A stretch of 64,000 nt of DNA from Sphingopyxis sp. DBS4 (GCF_024628865.1 NZ_CP102384.1:1375001-1439000); one strand, 5' to 3'; shown: positions 8,633 through 17,131, counted from the first letter of the stretch. Translations and numbers: made by a program. The notes: generated by a model from the sequence alone, not told the origin.

Positions 8633-9372
8633 ATTTAGTCTCGGCGGATAGCAGCGAACACAGCAATTCGCCGATCTACATGAAGCTTGCCCACCGCTTG
8701 CGGCAGCAGATCGAGGATGGCCTGATCGGTGCAGGCGAAGCCCTGCCCTCCGAACGTGATCTTTGCAAGATCATGGGCGCGTCGCGAGTCACGGTGCGCA
8801 AGGCGATCGAGTTGCTGATCGAAGAAGGGTTGCTGTCGAGACGCCAAGGGTCCGGAACCTATGTGACGCCGCGCATTCAGGCTCCAGGCTCGTTTCTGAG
8901 CAGTTTCAGCGAAGATGCCGAAGCCCGCGGTGAAGCGACGGACACGATCTGGATCATGAAAGTGGTCGGTTCGGCGACCGAAGAGGAGGCGCGGATTCTG
9001 GAGTTGCCGGATGGCGCTGATGTGGCGCGGCTGAGCCGTGTTCGGATGGCGGGAGGCGAACCGTTGGCCATCGAGAATGCGGTGGTTCCTGCCGAAATGC
9101 TGTCCGATATCAAACATTTGGGCAATTCGCTTTATCTAGCGCTCGACCAGCGCGGCAACCGGCCGGTAACCGGCAAGCAGAAGATCCGCGCGGCGCTGGC
9201 AGGGTCAACCGAAGCCAGCCTGTTGTCCATTCCGGAAAATACCGAAATCCTGCGGATCGAGCGGCTCACGCGAAGAGCCGATGGACGGCCCGTGGAATTC
9301 ACCCGTTCAGCCTATCGCGGCGAACGGTATGAATTTGTGAGCGAACTGCGCGGGCCGTTCGTGCTTTTGTGA
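8629..9372 (+). CDS. GntR/HutC-family transcriptional regulator of the amino-sugar island
   Basis: 247 residues from a GTG start that overlaps the murQ stop (GTGA). A winged-helix domain (about residues 15-80) contains KLAHRLRQQIEDG, PSERDLCKIMGASRVTVRKAIELL and LLSRRQGSGTYV, all standard for GntR. The rest is a UTRA ligand-binding domain (about 95-240) with RVRMAGGEPLAIENAVVP and an EFTRSAYRGERYEF segment near the end. HutC-type regulators of GlcNAc genes usually sense GlcN-6-P or GlcNAc-6-P and are released from DNA. Candidate targets are the three TGGTATT repeats at 3247, 11873 and 17114. Confidence 0.9.
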   Translation: MNLVSADSSEHSNSPIYMKLAHRLRQQIEDGLIGAGEALPSERDLCKIMGASRVTVRKAIELLIEEGLLSRRQGSGTYVTPRIQAPGSFLSSFSEDAEARGEATDTIWIMKVVGSATEEEARILELPDGADVARLSRVRMAGGEPLAIENAVVPAEMLSDIKHLGNSLYLALDQRGNRPVTGKQKIRAALAGSTEASLLSIPENTEILRIERLTRRADGRPVEFTRSAYRGERYEFVSELRGPFVLL

Positions 9373-10454
9373 ACAAGGCTGCCACCGATCGCGATCCATC
9401 GCTCGACAGCTTTCGCGGCATCGACGTGCTGTTGATGATATTGGTGAACGTCCAGGGGGATGGAGCGGCCGCCTTCGCCCCGCTCCGGCACGCGGAGTGG
9501 AACGGCCTGACATTTGCCGACCTGGTATTTCCGATATTCCTGCTGATCGTCGGGCTGTCGGCGCCGCTGGCGCTCGACAAGCCAGGGCGTGTTTTCCGCT
9601 GGACCGCAATTGGCCGCAGGGCAGTTCTGCTGTTCATGATCGGCGTCGCCCTGAGCTGGCTGATCAGGCCAACGCTCGATCCGGATCTCATTCGGTGGAC
9701 GGGCGTCTTGCAGCGTATCGCGATCGTCTATCTGATTTGCGCCGCGGTGATATTCGTAAGGCGAAGTGCCCTTCTGCCTATGCTTGTCGCCGTGTCGCTG
9801 CTCCTTTTCCACGCGTGGATGCTGCTGAACGTGGGCACCCCGCTCGGCGCGCCGCCCGGCATGGAACCCGGCGAAGGGATCAGCGGATGGCTCGATCAAA
9901 ACCTTATCCCGGGGCGGGTCTTGAGAGAAAGCTGGGATCCTGAAGGCGTGTTATCGACGCTGCCCGCGGCGGCCAATGGCCTGATTGGCGTGGCGGTGAT
10001 GCGCTGGGTCAAAGGTAACAAGGTTTCTAACGCGCGGCTGGCGCTGGCTGGCTTGATCCTGCTGGTCGCAGGACTGGCGTTGACGCCTGCGTTGCCGCTG
10101 AACAAGAATTTGTGGACCGCCAGTTTCGCACTGGTCACTTGCGGCATCGGGATCCTGGTCTGGGCATGGCTTAAATCGATTTGGTCCAGCATTGGCGAGA
10201 CCAAGATTGCGCTTTGGACCGTAACCCTCGGTCAGGCCGCCCTGACGCTCTATGTCGTGCACACCTTGCTGATTGCGATCATTGTCCGCGAGCTGCCCGG
10301 CGGCGCGACGATATGGGAGGTGACATATCAGGGCCTCGCCCGCATCGGATTGCCGGCGTCGGTCACATCGCTGCTCTACGCCATCATTGCGGCGGCTATG
10401 TCCTGTGCGATTCTTCCATGGCTGAAGCGGCGCAGATGGGTGCTCAAGGTTTAG
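9369..10454 (+). CDS. nagX: NagX-like membrane acyltransferase-family protein
   Basis: 361 residues from a GTG start overlapping the regulator's stop. It opens DPSLDSFRGIDVLLMILVN, then has roughly nine to ten membrane segments, including PIFLLIVGLSAPLAL and WTVTLGQAALTLYVVH. This is the DUF5009 / heparan-glucosaminide N-acetyltransferase-like family. In Caulobacter the homologue nagX lies in the GlcNAc cluster and is needed for use of larger chitooligomers; its reaction is not clear. The stop overlaps the convergent lactate dehydrogenase stop, making this the last gene of the rightward symporter-murQ-gntR-nagX operon. Confidence 0.8.
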   Translation: MNKAATDRDPSLDSFRGIDVLLMILVNVQGDGAAAFAPLRHAEWNGLTFADLVFPIFLLIVGLSAPLALDKPGRVFRWTAIGRRAVLLFMIGVALSWLIRPTLDPDLIRWTGVLQRIAIVYLICAAVIFVRRSALLPMLVAVSLLLFHAWMLLNVGTPLGAPPGMEPGEGISGWLDQNLIPGRVLRESWDPEGVLSTLPAAANGLIGVAVMRWVKGNKVSNARLALAGLILLVAGLALTPALPLNKNLWTASFALVTCGIGILVWAWLKSIWSSIGETKIALWTVTLGQAALTLYVVHTLLIAIIVRELPGGATIWEVTYQGLARIGLPASVTSLLYAIIAAAMSCAILPWLKRRRWVLKV

Positions 10455-11827
10455 TGCCTGTCCAGGAATATCTTGCCCGGGTTGAACAAGCCCGTCGGGT
10501 CCAACGTATCCTTGATCCGCCGCATCGTAGCAACGCTCTCGGCGCCGTGCTCGCGTTGCATCGCCTGCCGTTTGCCCAGCCCGATGCCATGCTCGCCGGT
10601 GCAGGTGCCGCCCACCGACAGGGCGTGGTCGATCATGGCGTCATTGATGATGCGCGCCTTGTCCCAGCTGGCGGCATCGTCGGCCCGCAATATGAAGAAG
10701 ATATGGAAATTGCCGTCGCCGACATGACCCAGGATCGGCGCAAAGAGGCCCGACGCTTCGATCGCGGTTTTGGCGCGGGTGATGGCATCGCTCAACTGGC
10801 TGATCGGAACGCAGACATCGGTAATCCAAGCGACGGCTCCAGGTACCATATTTTTGGCAGCCCAAAGCGCCTGATGACGCGCTTTCCATAGGGCATTGCG
10901 GTCTTCGGTCGCGGTTGCAAACCGAAGCTGGCCGCCGCCATTGCCCTCGCCCAATAGCCGGACCAGCGACAACTGATCGGCCACCCCGGCTTCCGAGCCA
11001 TGAAATTCGAGGAACAGCATCGGCTTTTCCGGCAGCCCCAAAGCGCTTTGCCGGTTGCAGGCCCGGATTGCTGCCTCGTCGAGCAACTCCATCCGCGCGA
11101 TCGGCACGCCCGACTGGATGGTCGCGATGACGGTGTCGACCGCCCCCTCGACCGTGCCAAAGTCCCATGTTGCGGCGAGGATTCTGTCTGGCTGGCCGTG
11201 CAGCCGCAAACTGGCTTCGACAATCAGGCCAAGCGTCCCCTCGGAACCTGTGAACAGATGCGTCAGGTCATATCCCGAGGCGGACTTGCGCGCACGTGTT
11301 CCCGTCGAAACAAGGCTGCCGTCGGCTGTCACCACCTTCAGCCCAAGAATATTCTCGCGCATGCTGCCATAGCGGACGGTGGTCGTTCCCGAGGCGCGCG
11401 TCGAAATCATTCCGCCGAGCGAGGCATTGGCACCGGGATCGACGGGAAAAAACAGCCCGGTGGCCCGGATATCTTCGTTCAACTGTTCGCGCGTCACGCC
11501 CGGCTCGACGACGCTTAAAAGATCGGCGGCACTGACCTCCAGGATGCGGTTCATGCGGCTGAAATCGACACAAAGACTGTTGGCATGGGTAGTCGCGGCA
11601 TTGCCCTCGAGCGATGTTCCGGCGCCATAGGCGACGATTGACCATTGTTCTTCGGCAGCTCTATTCACGAGCAGCTGGACGTCTTCAACCGTCTCTGGCT
11701 GAACGACCAGGGACGGCGGTTGATGGGCGTGATACCCTTCGCTCTGCGCATATTGCGCCCGCGCCGATGGCGCGGTGACAAGGCGTGAACCGAACCGGTC
11801 GGCAAGCGAGTTTGCAAGGCTGTCCAT
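10451..11827 (-). CDS. FAD-linked D-lactate dehydrogenase (Dld/GlcD type)
   Basis: I choose ATG 11827 (MDSLANSLADRFG), which has GGAGA six bases upstream; the open frame extends further but without need. The 458-residue protein has the PCMH FAD-binding fold (VVQPETVEDVQLLV, YGAGTSLEGNA, PGANASLGGMIST, SGYDLTHLFTGSEGTLGLI) and the C-terminal FAD-oxidase cap with GHVGDGNFH and TCTGEHGIGLGK. These enzymes oxidise D-lactate or glycolate to the oxo acid with quinone or cytochrome. The link to MurQ is direct: MurQ produces one D-lactate per MurNAc-6-P. It is divergent from the deaminase gene, with the operator at 11873 between. Confidence 0.88.
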   Translation of the reverse strand: MDSLANSLADRFGSRLVTAPSARAQYAQSEGYHAHQPPSLVVQPETVEDVQLLVNRAAEEQWSIVAYGAGTSLEGNAATTHANSLCVDFSRMNRILEVSAADLLSVVEPGVTREQLNEDIRATGLFFPVDPGANASLGGMISTRASGTTTVRYGSMRENILGLKVVTADGSLVSTGTRARKSASGYDLTHLFTGSEGTLGLIVEASLRLHGQPDRILAATWDFGTVEGAVDTVIATIQSGVPIARMELLDEAAIRACNRQSALGLPEKPMLFLEFHGSEAGVADQLSLVRLLGEGNGGGQLRFATATEDRNALWKARHQALWAAKNMVPGAVAWITDVCVPISQLSDAITRAKTAIEASGLFAPILGHVGDGNFHIFFILRADDAASWDKARIINDAMIDHALSVGGTCTGEHGIGLGKRQAMQREHGAESVATMRRIKDTLDPTGLFNPGKIFLDRH

Positions 11828-11872
11828 ATTGTCTCCGTGGACCTGATAGCAGTCTTGCGCCCGCGCGTAAAT

Positions 11873-11890
11873 TGGTATTATATAGGTATT
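11873..11890 (+). promoter_or_regulatory. direct-repeat operator in the lactate dehydrogenase / deaminase gap
   Basis: TGGTATT at 11873-11879 and AGGTATT at 11884-11890 (11-bp period). It lies in the 65-bp divergent gap, so one bound regulator could shut both directions. The second repeat ends two bases before the deaminase ATG, leaving no room for a ribosome site downstream of the operator. Confidence 0.65.
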
Positions 11891-11892
11891 AT

Positions 11893-12930
11893 ATGAAGGA
11901 TCCGTCCCAAACATTGATGTACCGCGAAGCATCGCAAGCCAGCGAAGTTGCGGCCCTGCAATATGCCTTGAACGCGTCGATGATCTGCGACCTCGCGCAA
12001 AGGCTGCGCGCTCTCAACCCGCAGATCATCTTCACATGCGCGCGCGGCAGTTCCGATCACGCGGCGACTTATGCCAAATATCTGATCGAGACGCGGCTTC
12101 GGATTCCCGTCGTGTCGCAGGCTCCATCGATCAGCTCCATTCATGGCGCGCCGCTGCTTCATATGAAAAATCAGCCGTTCATCGTCATTTCGCAATCGGG
12201 CAAAAGCCCCGATCTCCTGTTGTCGGCAGAGGCGGCGCGAAAAGCCGGGGCGCTGGTCATCGCTTTGGTGAACGATATTGAATCGCCGCTCGCCGATCTC
12301 GCCGAAATCGTCGTGCCCTTGCATGCCGGACCCGAGACAAGCGTCGCTGCGACCAAAAGTTACATCGCGACCCTGTGTGCATTGGCGCACCTCGTTGGCG
12401 AATGGGCCGCGGCCAGAGAAACACAGGACGCCGTAAAAATGCTTCCCAACCTGTTGAGCGCGGCGTGGGCGGCCGACTGGACGGCCGGGGTCGAGATGTT
12501 CAGCTCAGCCCAGAGCATGTTCGTCCTCGGCCGTGGCCTGACGCTCGGCATTGCGCAGGAGGCTGCGCTCAAGTTCAAGGAAACCAGCGGAATTCATGCC
12601 GAAGCGTTCAGCATGGCCGAGGTCATGCATGGCCCGATGGCACTGGTAAAGGCGGGCTTTCCGCTGCTGATATTTCCGCCGGCCGACAAAGCCGCCGTGG
12701 GATTGGAGCCCATTGTCCAGCAGTTCCTCGGCCGCGACGCCCGAATAGCGGTGGCGGGCCGGCAATTTGATCGGGCTGTATCGCTCGGGCTTCCCGAGCA
12801 ACACGACAGCGTCACCGCTCCGATCGCGATGGTGCAGAGCTTTTACGCCATGGTGAATACCATATCCGTGCAGCGAGGCTATGATCCCGATCGCCCGCCG
12901 CTGCTGCAAAAGGTGACCGAGACAATATGA
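11893..12930 (+). CDS. SIS-domain glucosamine-6-phosphate deaminase (NagB-II type)
   Basis: Started at ATG 11893 the protein is 345 residues and begins MKDPSQTLMYREASQAS, which matches the family opening (TxMxREAxE). Two SIS domains follow, with CARGSSDHAATYAKYLIE, VISQSGKSPDLL, ETSVAATKSYIATL and the FKETSGIHAEAFSMAEVMHGP segment shared with GlmS isomerase domains. NagB-II proteins turn GlcN-6-P into fructose-6-P and ammonia, finishing the pathway after NagA. The start overlaps nagA at the other end (ATGA). No ribosome site is visible before ATG 11893, so a leaderless mRNA is possible. Confidence 0.87.
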   Translation: MKDPSQTLMYREASQASEVAALQYALNASMICDLAQRLRALNPQIIFTCARGSSDHAATYAKYLIETRLRIPVVSQAPSISSIHGAPLLHMKNQPFIVISQSGKSPDLLLSAEAARKAGALVIALVNDIESPLADLAEIVVPLHAGPETSVAATKSYIATLCALAHLVGEWAAARETQDAVKMLPNLLSAAWAADWTAGVEMFSSAQSMFVLGRGLTLGIAQEAALKFKETSGIHAEAFSMAEVMHGPMALVKAGFPLLIFPPADKAAVGLEPIVQQFLGRDARIAVAGRQFDRAVSLGLPEQHDSVTAPIAMVQSFYAMVNTISVQRGYDPDRPPLLQKVTETI

Positions 12931-14063
12931 CCAAGACCGCATTGGTGGGCGCGCGCATATTTGCGGGCGACACATGGTATGACGAGCACGCGCTGGTCAT
13001 GAGCGACGGCCGGATTGAAATGCTGCAGGCCGCCGATGCCTTGCCGCACACTATGCCGGTGCAGACGCTGGAGGGCGGCGTTCTTCTGCCCGGCTTTGTC
13101 GATACGCAGGTGAATGGCGGCGGCGGTGTCCTGTTCAACGACGCGCCGACCGTGGACGGCATAATCTCGATCGCCAAGGCGCATCGAAAATTTGGAACGA
13201 CCGCGATGCTTCCGACGCTGATCAGCGATGATCTTGACGTCATCGCCAAGGCGATATGTGCCGTCGATGACGCTATTCAGGCGGGCGTTCCGGGTATCGT
13301 GGGAATTCATATCGAAGGCCCGTTTCTTAATCCCCGCAAGCATGGCATTCACGATGCCGGAAAATTCCGGTCCCTGAATGCCGACACCGTCGTGCTTTTG
13401 TCTTCGCTTAAATATGGCCGAACGCTGGTCACGCTGGCGCCCGAACTCGCGCCCGAAGGTGCCATCGCTGCGCTTGTAAAAGGCGGCGTCGTTGTCGCTG
13501 CCGGGCATACATTGGCGTCCTATGACGACATGCAGCGGGCGATCGGCGAGGGGCTGTCGGGCGTCACCCATTTGTTCAACGCGATGACGCAGATGGAAAG
13601 CCGGGCGCCGGGGGTCGTGGGGGCGAGCTTGGACAGCGATCTGGTCTGCGGTATCATTGCCGACGGACATCATGTCCATCCGGCATCGCTGCGCGCGGCG
13701 TATCGCGCCAAGGGCAGCGAGGGACTGATGCTCGTCACCGACGCCATGCCGACGGTCGGTTCCGACATTATGCACTTCACGGTTGGGGGCACCGACGTGA
13801 CGGCGAGTAAAGGAATGCTGCGATCGAATGACGGCACGCTCGCGGGCTCAGATCTCGATATGGCCCAGGCGCTGCGAAACTGCGTGCAGTTGATGCGCGC
13901 CGACCTGGGGTCGGCTTCGCACATGGCGAGTACAACCCCTGCGGAATTCATCGGCATCGGAAACGCATATGGCCGGATAGCGGCAGGCTATCGGGCCGAC
14001 CTGGTCCATCTGGACGACGCGCTGAACATCCAGAATGTCTGGATCGCCGGCGACATAGCATGA
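12927..14063 (+). CDS. nagA: N-acetylglucosamine-6-phosphate deacetylase
   Basis: 378 residues, matching the family. It contains LLPGFVDTQVNGGGG, GIHIEGPFLNPRKHGIHD, the metal-binding AAGHTLASYDDM, GVTHLFNAMTQM, IADGHHVHP and VTDAMPTVG with the catalytic aspartate. NagA removes acetate from GlcNAc-6-P to give GlcN-6-P in the cytoplasm. It takes substrate from MurQ and from the kinase at 15096 and passes it to the deaminase just upstream. Start overlaps the deaminase stop and its stop overlaps the GH84 start, so the three form one translationally coupled operon. Confidence 0.95.
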   Translation: MTKTALVGARIFAGDTWYDEHALVMSDGRIEMLQAADALPHTMPVQTLEGGVLLPGFVDTQVNGGGGVLFNDAPTVDGIISIAKAHRKFGTTAMLPTLISDDLDVIAKAICAVDDAIQAGVPGIVGIHIEGPFLNPRKHGIHDAGKFRSLNADTVVLLSSLKYGRTLVTLAPELAPEGAIAALVKGGVVVAAGHTLASYDDMQRAIGEGLSGVTHLFNAMTQMESRAPGVVGASLDSDLVCGIIADGHHVHPASLRAAYRAKGSEGLMLVTDAMPTVGSDIMHFTVGGTDVTASKGMLRSNDGTLAGSDLDMAQALRNCVQLMRADLGSASHMASTTPAEFIGIGNAYGRIAAGYRADLVHLDDALNIQNVWIAGDIA

Positions 14064-15124
14064 TGCCGGAACTGGGCATTATCGAAGGCTATTTTGGTCG
14101 GGCGTGGAGCTGGGCAGACCGCAGCCAAGTGATCGACCGACTTGCACCGGTCGGCTATGCTTTCTTCCATTATGCACCCAAGATTGACGGCAAATTGCGC
14201 CGCGACTGGCGCCAATTGCATGATGACGCGGAGACGCAAAATCTGCGGCAATTCGCCCGGCATTGTGCAAGCCGCCAGATGCGGTCGGGTATCGGACTGA
14301 CGCCTTATGGCGCGCATGTCGATTTTGACCGGAAGACCCGGCAAGAGTTAAAAGCGAAGATCGCCCATCTCGATACGATCGGCATCGACGATCTGGTGAT
14401 ATTGTTTGATGACATGCGCGGCGATTTTTCCGACCTTGCCGAGCGACAGGCCGAAATAATCGATTGCGCGATAGGGTGCAGCAAAGCATCGCGCGTTTTC
14501 ATGTGTCCGAGCTATTATTCCGACGATCCGCTGCTCGACCGCGTGTTCGGACAACGACCCGAATCCTATCTGGAAAAGCTCGGCAAGCTGCTGGACCCTT
14601 CGATTTCGGTCTACTGGACCGGCGAGGAAGTATGCTCGCGCGAATTAAGCATCGGTCATTTGGTCAGCGTCGCCGAACGCCTCGGCCGCAAACCGTCCCT
14701 TTGGGACAATTATCCCGTTAATGACGGACCGCGCATGTCGAACCATCTGCATTTGCGGTCATTCACGGGTCGTCCAGCAGCAATTGGGCCATATTTGGCG
14801 CATCATACCATCAATCCCGCGTCGCAGCCGATCCTGAACTGCATCCCGGCGCTGACCTTGCCGTCCTGCTATGCCAAGGGCGACGCTTATTGCTACGCCT
14901 CCGAATTCCTGGACGCAGCGACCCGCATCGGCGGCGCCGAATTCGCCGTGATGCTGCAGCGCGATCTCCATGCACTGGAGGATCGCGGGCGGTTGGGGAT
15001 CGCCGACGAGGCTGCGCAATTTTGCCGGACATATGGGGCCATCGACAACCCGGCCGCGCGCGAGATCGTCGACTGGCTAAGCGGCGGTTATGCCATCACG
15101 GGCGAGATGCTCCGGACCCAATAG
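14060..15124 (+). CDS. GH84-family beta-N-acetylglucosaminidase, apparently cytoplasmic
   Basis: 354 residues beginning MMPELGIIEGYFGRAWSW. The GIIEGYFG opening, FFHYAPKID, the catalytic Asp pair at residues 117-118 (ILFDDM), VYWTGEEVCS and LWDNYPVND are hallmarks of the NAGidase (GH84) fold of O-GlcNAcases and bacterial hexosaminidases, which use substrate-assisted catalysis. There is no signal peptide, and only the catalytic domain is present. In this operon it would free GlcNAc from imported disaccharides or muropeptides, the task usually done by GH3 NagZ, which is absent here. Its last 29 bases overlap the convergent kinase gene. Confidence 0.85.
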   Translation: MMPELGIIEGYFGRAWSWADRSQVIDRLAPVGYAFFHYAPKIDGKLRRDWRQLHDDAETQNLRQFARHCASRQMRSGIGLTPYGAHVDFDRKTRQELKAKIAHLDTIGIDDLVILFDDMRGDFSDLAERQAEIIDCAIGCSKASRVFMCPSYYSDDPLLDRVFGQRPESYLEKLGKLLDPSISVYWTGEEVCSRELSIGHLVSVAERLGRKPSLWDNYPVNDGPRMSNHLHLRSFTGRPAAIGPYLAHHTINPASQPILNCIPALTLPSCYAKGDAYCYASEFLDAATRIGGAEFAVMLQRDLHALEDRGRLGIADEAAQFCRTYGAIDNPAAREIVDWLSGGYAITGEMLRTQ

Positions 15125-15977
15125 GACGGCCCGCCAGGATCAGGGCTCCATCGAGCGCATCGCCCAAGGCCTCATGCAATTGCGCGACGATCCGTACGCG
15201 CAACCAGGGCTTCATCCGCTCGGCAAGTCCGCCCATCAGAACGCATCGCGGCGCGCCGCGCGATATGATGGTTTCGATAAACCGTTCGACGTGCAGCGCG
15301 GCATCGCGGACGATCGACAAGGCGATTTCATCGCCAAGGTCCGCATAGTCCATGACCAGCGGCGCAAAGCTGGCGTAATCGCCTGGTGCCGCATCGTCCA
15401 TCCAGGCGATCACTCGCGGAATCGCATGGTCGAATTGCTTGGTGACGGCCTGGCTCAACGGCGACGGCCTGGTCCGTCCGTCGAGCGCCCGCAACGCGTG
15501 CCGGATGGCACTAAGGCCAAGTGCCGCGCCGCTCCCTTCGTCGGATATCGGAAAGCCATAGCCGCCGATGCTGAAGCTGTCTTCGCCCCGTTTGACCAAG
15601 CCGACGCTGCCGGTTCCGATAATCAAAATCGCGCCATCACCTCCCATATGCGCGCCAAAATTGGCAATCATGGCGTCGCTGGTGAACTGGACGTTGGCGA
15701 ATGGAAAGGTCAGCGCCTGAATCTTCGGTTTCATGCCCATGCGGGTGATGCCGGCGATGCCCATTCCGCAGCGAATTTTGCCGGTATCGTCCGCGCTTAG
15801 TCCAGCCGCCTGGATGGCCTGCATCGATACATCGAGCAGCGTGGCGTGGAGCGCATCGAGGCCAATGCGGGTATTGGCTGGTCCTGCATGACCCGATCCC
15901 AGAATTTTGCCGTGCTCATCGGTCAACCTGGATTTGCTCGAGGTGCCGCCGGCATCGACTCCAAGAAATAACGTCAT
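15096..15977 (-). CDS. BadF/BadG-type amino-sugar kinase (GlcNAc, glucosamine or MurNAc kinase)
   Basis: A 293-residue ASKHA-fold kinase starting MTLFLGVDAGGTSSKSRL. The phosphate-1 motif (DAGGTSSK), GMGIAGITR, the ILIIGTGSVGL phosphate-2 segment, GYGFPISDEGSGAALG and the adenosine-binding CVLMGGLAE fit the N-acetylglucosamine kinase / MurK group. It would phosphorylate GlcNAc released by the GH84 enzyme, and perhaps MurNAc, as clostridial MurK does both. Its ATG overlaps the anmK stop (ATGA), so both kinases are made from one leftward mRNA. Substrate preference cannot be read from sequence. Confidence 0.85.
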   Translation of the reverse strand: MTLFLGVDAGGTSSKSRLTDEHGKILGSGHAGPANTRIGLDALHATLLDVSMQAIQAAGLSADDTGKIRCGMGIAGITRMGMKPKIQALTFPFANVQFTSDAMIANFGAHMGGDGAILIIGTGSVGLVKRGEDSFSIGGYGFPISDEGSGAALGLSAIRHALRALDGRTRPSPLSQAVTKQFDHAIPRVIAWMDDAAPGDYASFAPLVMDYADLGDEIALSIVRDAALHVERFIETIISRGAPRCVLMGGLAERMKPWLRVRIVAQLHEALGDALDGALILAGRPIGSGASRP

Positions 15978-17098
15978 GCCGGGATTTTTCCAGCAGCCAT
16001 CCGGTCGGGCCTTGTCAAAACGCCCCCGGACATGGGTTCAGCAACGCCTGTGGTGCCGGGATATGTTATCGGCAGGCCGTGGAGACAGCGATACGCCAGA
16101 TAGGCAAATCCCTGCGCTTCGATCGCGTCGCCGTCCCAGCCCAGATCGTCCGTAAGCACCGTCGGGATTCCGGAATATTTCTCGATCATCTTGAGCATCG
16201 TATCGTTCTTGCGTCCTCCGCCACAGACAATCAAGCGTTGTGGTCTGGCAGGAAATTGCTGGAAGCCCAAGGCGACGGCTTTGGCAGAAAATGCGGTCAA
16301 GGTGGCAGCGCCGTCCGGCGCCGACAGGTCTGCTACCGGGTTTAGGTTGAAGTCTTTACGGTCCAGTGACTTGGGCGCTGGCGCAGTAAAGAACGGATGG
16401 TCCAGCATCGCGAGCAATGCACTTTCGTCGATCGTGCCATTGGCTGCGAATTCACCACCTACGTCGAACGGATAGTTTGTTTTTTGACCCATCCAGTCAT
16501 CGATCAACGCGTTCGCCATTCCACAATCAAACGCAACCAGCGCGCCGTCGGTGCCGATGAAGGTGAGGTTTGCTACGCCGCCAAGATTGAGCACCGCCAC
16601 GGGCTGCGACGCATCTGAAAACAGCGCGCGGTGAAAGACGGGAATGAGAGGCGCGCCTTGGCCGCCGAACATGACATCGAAGTGGCGCATGTTCGACATT
16701 ACCGGGATGTTCAGCCGGTTCGCCAAAAACTCCGGCTGACCGATCTGCCAGGTCCAGCCCAGATCAGCGCGGTGCGCGATCGTATGGCCGTGAAGCCCGA
16801 TCACCGCGACCTCATTGGCTGGTACACCGGCTGTTTCAAGCAAAGTTTCGACGGCAGCAAGATGGCGCTGATCCAGCAAATTTTCGCAATCGTCTATGGA
16901 CTGGCTGGGTACACGCTGCGGATGTGCCATGGCCAAATCGCAGGCATCCGCAATGACGGCTTTCAGATCATCGGGGTAGGGCTCAAACTGAAACGCCACC
17001 GCATCGACCGAATTGAGACCGTCGGTTTTGATCAGCGCAGCGTCAACCCCGTCGCGCGAGGTTCCCGACATAAGTCCTACAACAAATTTTATCGCCAT
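15974..17098 (-). CDS. anmK: anhydro-N-acetylmuramic acid kinase
   Basis: Starting at ATG 17098 gives 374 residues and the standard opening MAIKFVVGLMSGTSRDGVDAAL. Other family signatures are VIGLHGHTIAHR, GQGAPLIPVFH, LNLGGVANLTFI, FDCGMANALIDDW and LIVCGGGRKN. AnmK opens and phosphorylates 1,6-anhydro-MurNAc to MurNAc-6-P, the MurQ substrate. An upstream in-frame ATG at 17182 would put the operator inside the coding region and is rejected. The operator at 17114-17131 sits 15 bp before the start. Its presence shows that the island handles the anhydro sugars made by lytic transglycosylases. Confidence 0.95.
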   Translation of the reverse strand: MAIKFVVGLMSGTSRDGVDAALIKTDGLNSVDAVAFQFEPYPDDLKAVIADACDLAMAHPQRVPSQSIDDCENLLDQRHLAAVETLLETAGVPANEVAVIGLHGHTIAHRADLGWTWQIGQPEFLANRLNIPVMSNMRHFDVMFGGQGAPLIPVFHRALFSDASQPVAVLNLGGVANLTFIGTDGALVAFDCGMANALIDDWMGQKTNYPFDVGGEFAANGTIDESALLAMLDHPFFTAPAPKSLDRKDFNLNPVADLSAPDGAATLTAFSAKAVALGFQQFPARPQRLIVCGGGRKNDTMLKMIEKYSGIPTVLTDDLGWDGDAIEAQGFAYLAYRCLHGLPITYPGTTGVAEPMSGGVLTRPDRMAAGKIPA

Positions 17099-17113
17099 AT
17101 GCCCATCCAAGAT

Positions 17114-17131
17114 TGGTATTGGATTGGTATA
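17114..17131 (+). promoter_or_regulatory. direct-repeat operator upstream of anmK
   Basis: TGGTATT at 17114-17120 and TGGTATA at 17125-17131, again 11 bp apart. Relative to the leftward anmK gene the repeats run in the opposite direction from the other two sites, as they also do for the lactate dehydrogenase gene. TATATA/TATACC-like sequence on the anmK strand overlaps it and may be the -10 element. Confidence 0.6.

Noticed and set aside
11785..11892. Upstream extension of the deaminase gene to an earlier start
   Set aside because: The extra 36 residues would be translated through the divergent lactate dehydrogenase start and the operator; family proteins begin near MKDPSQTLMYREA.
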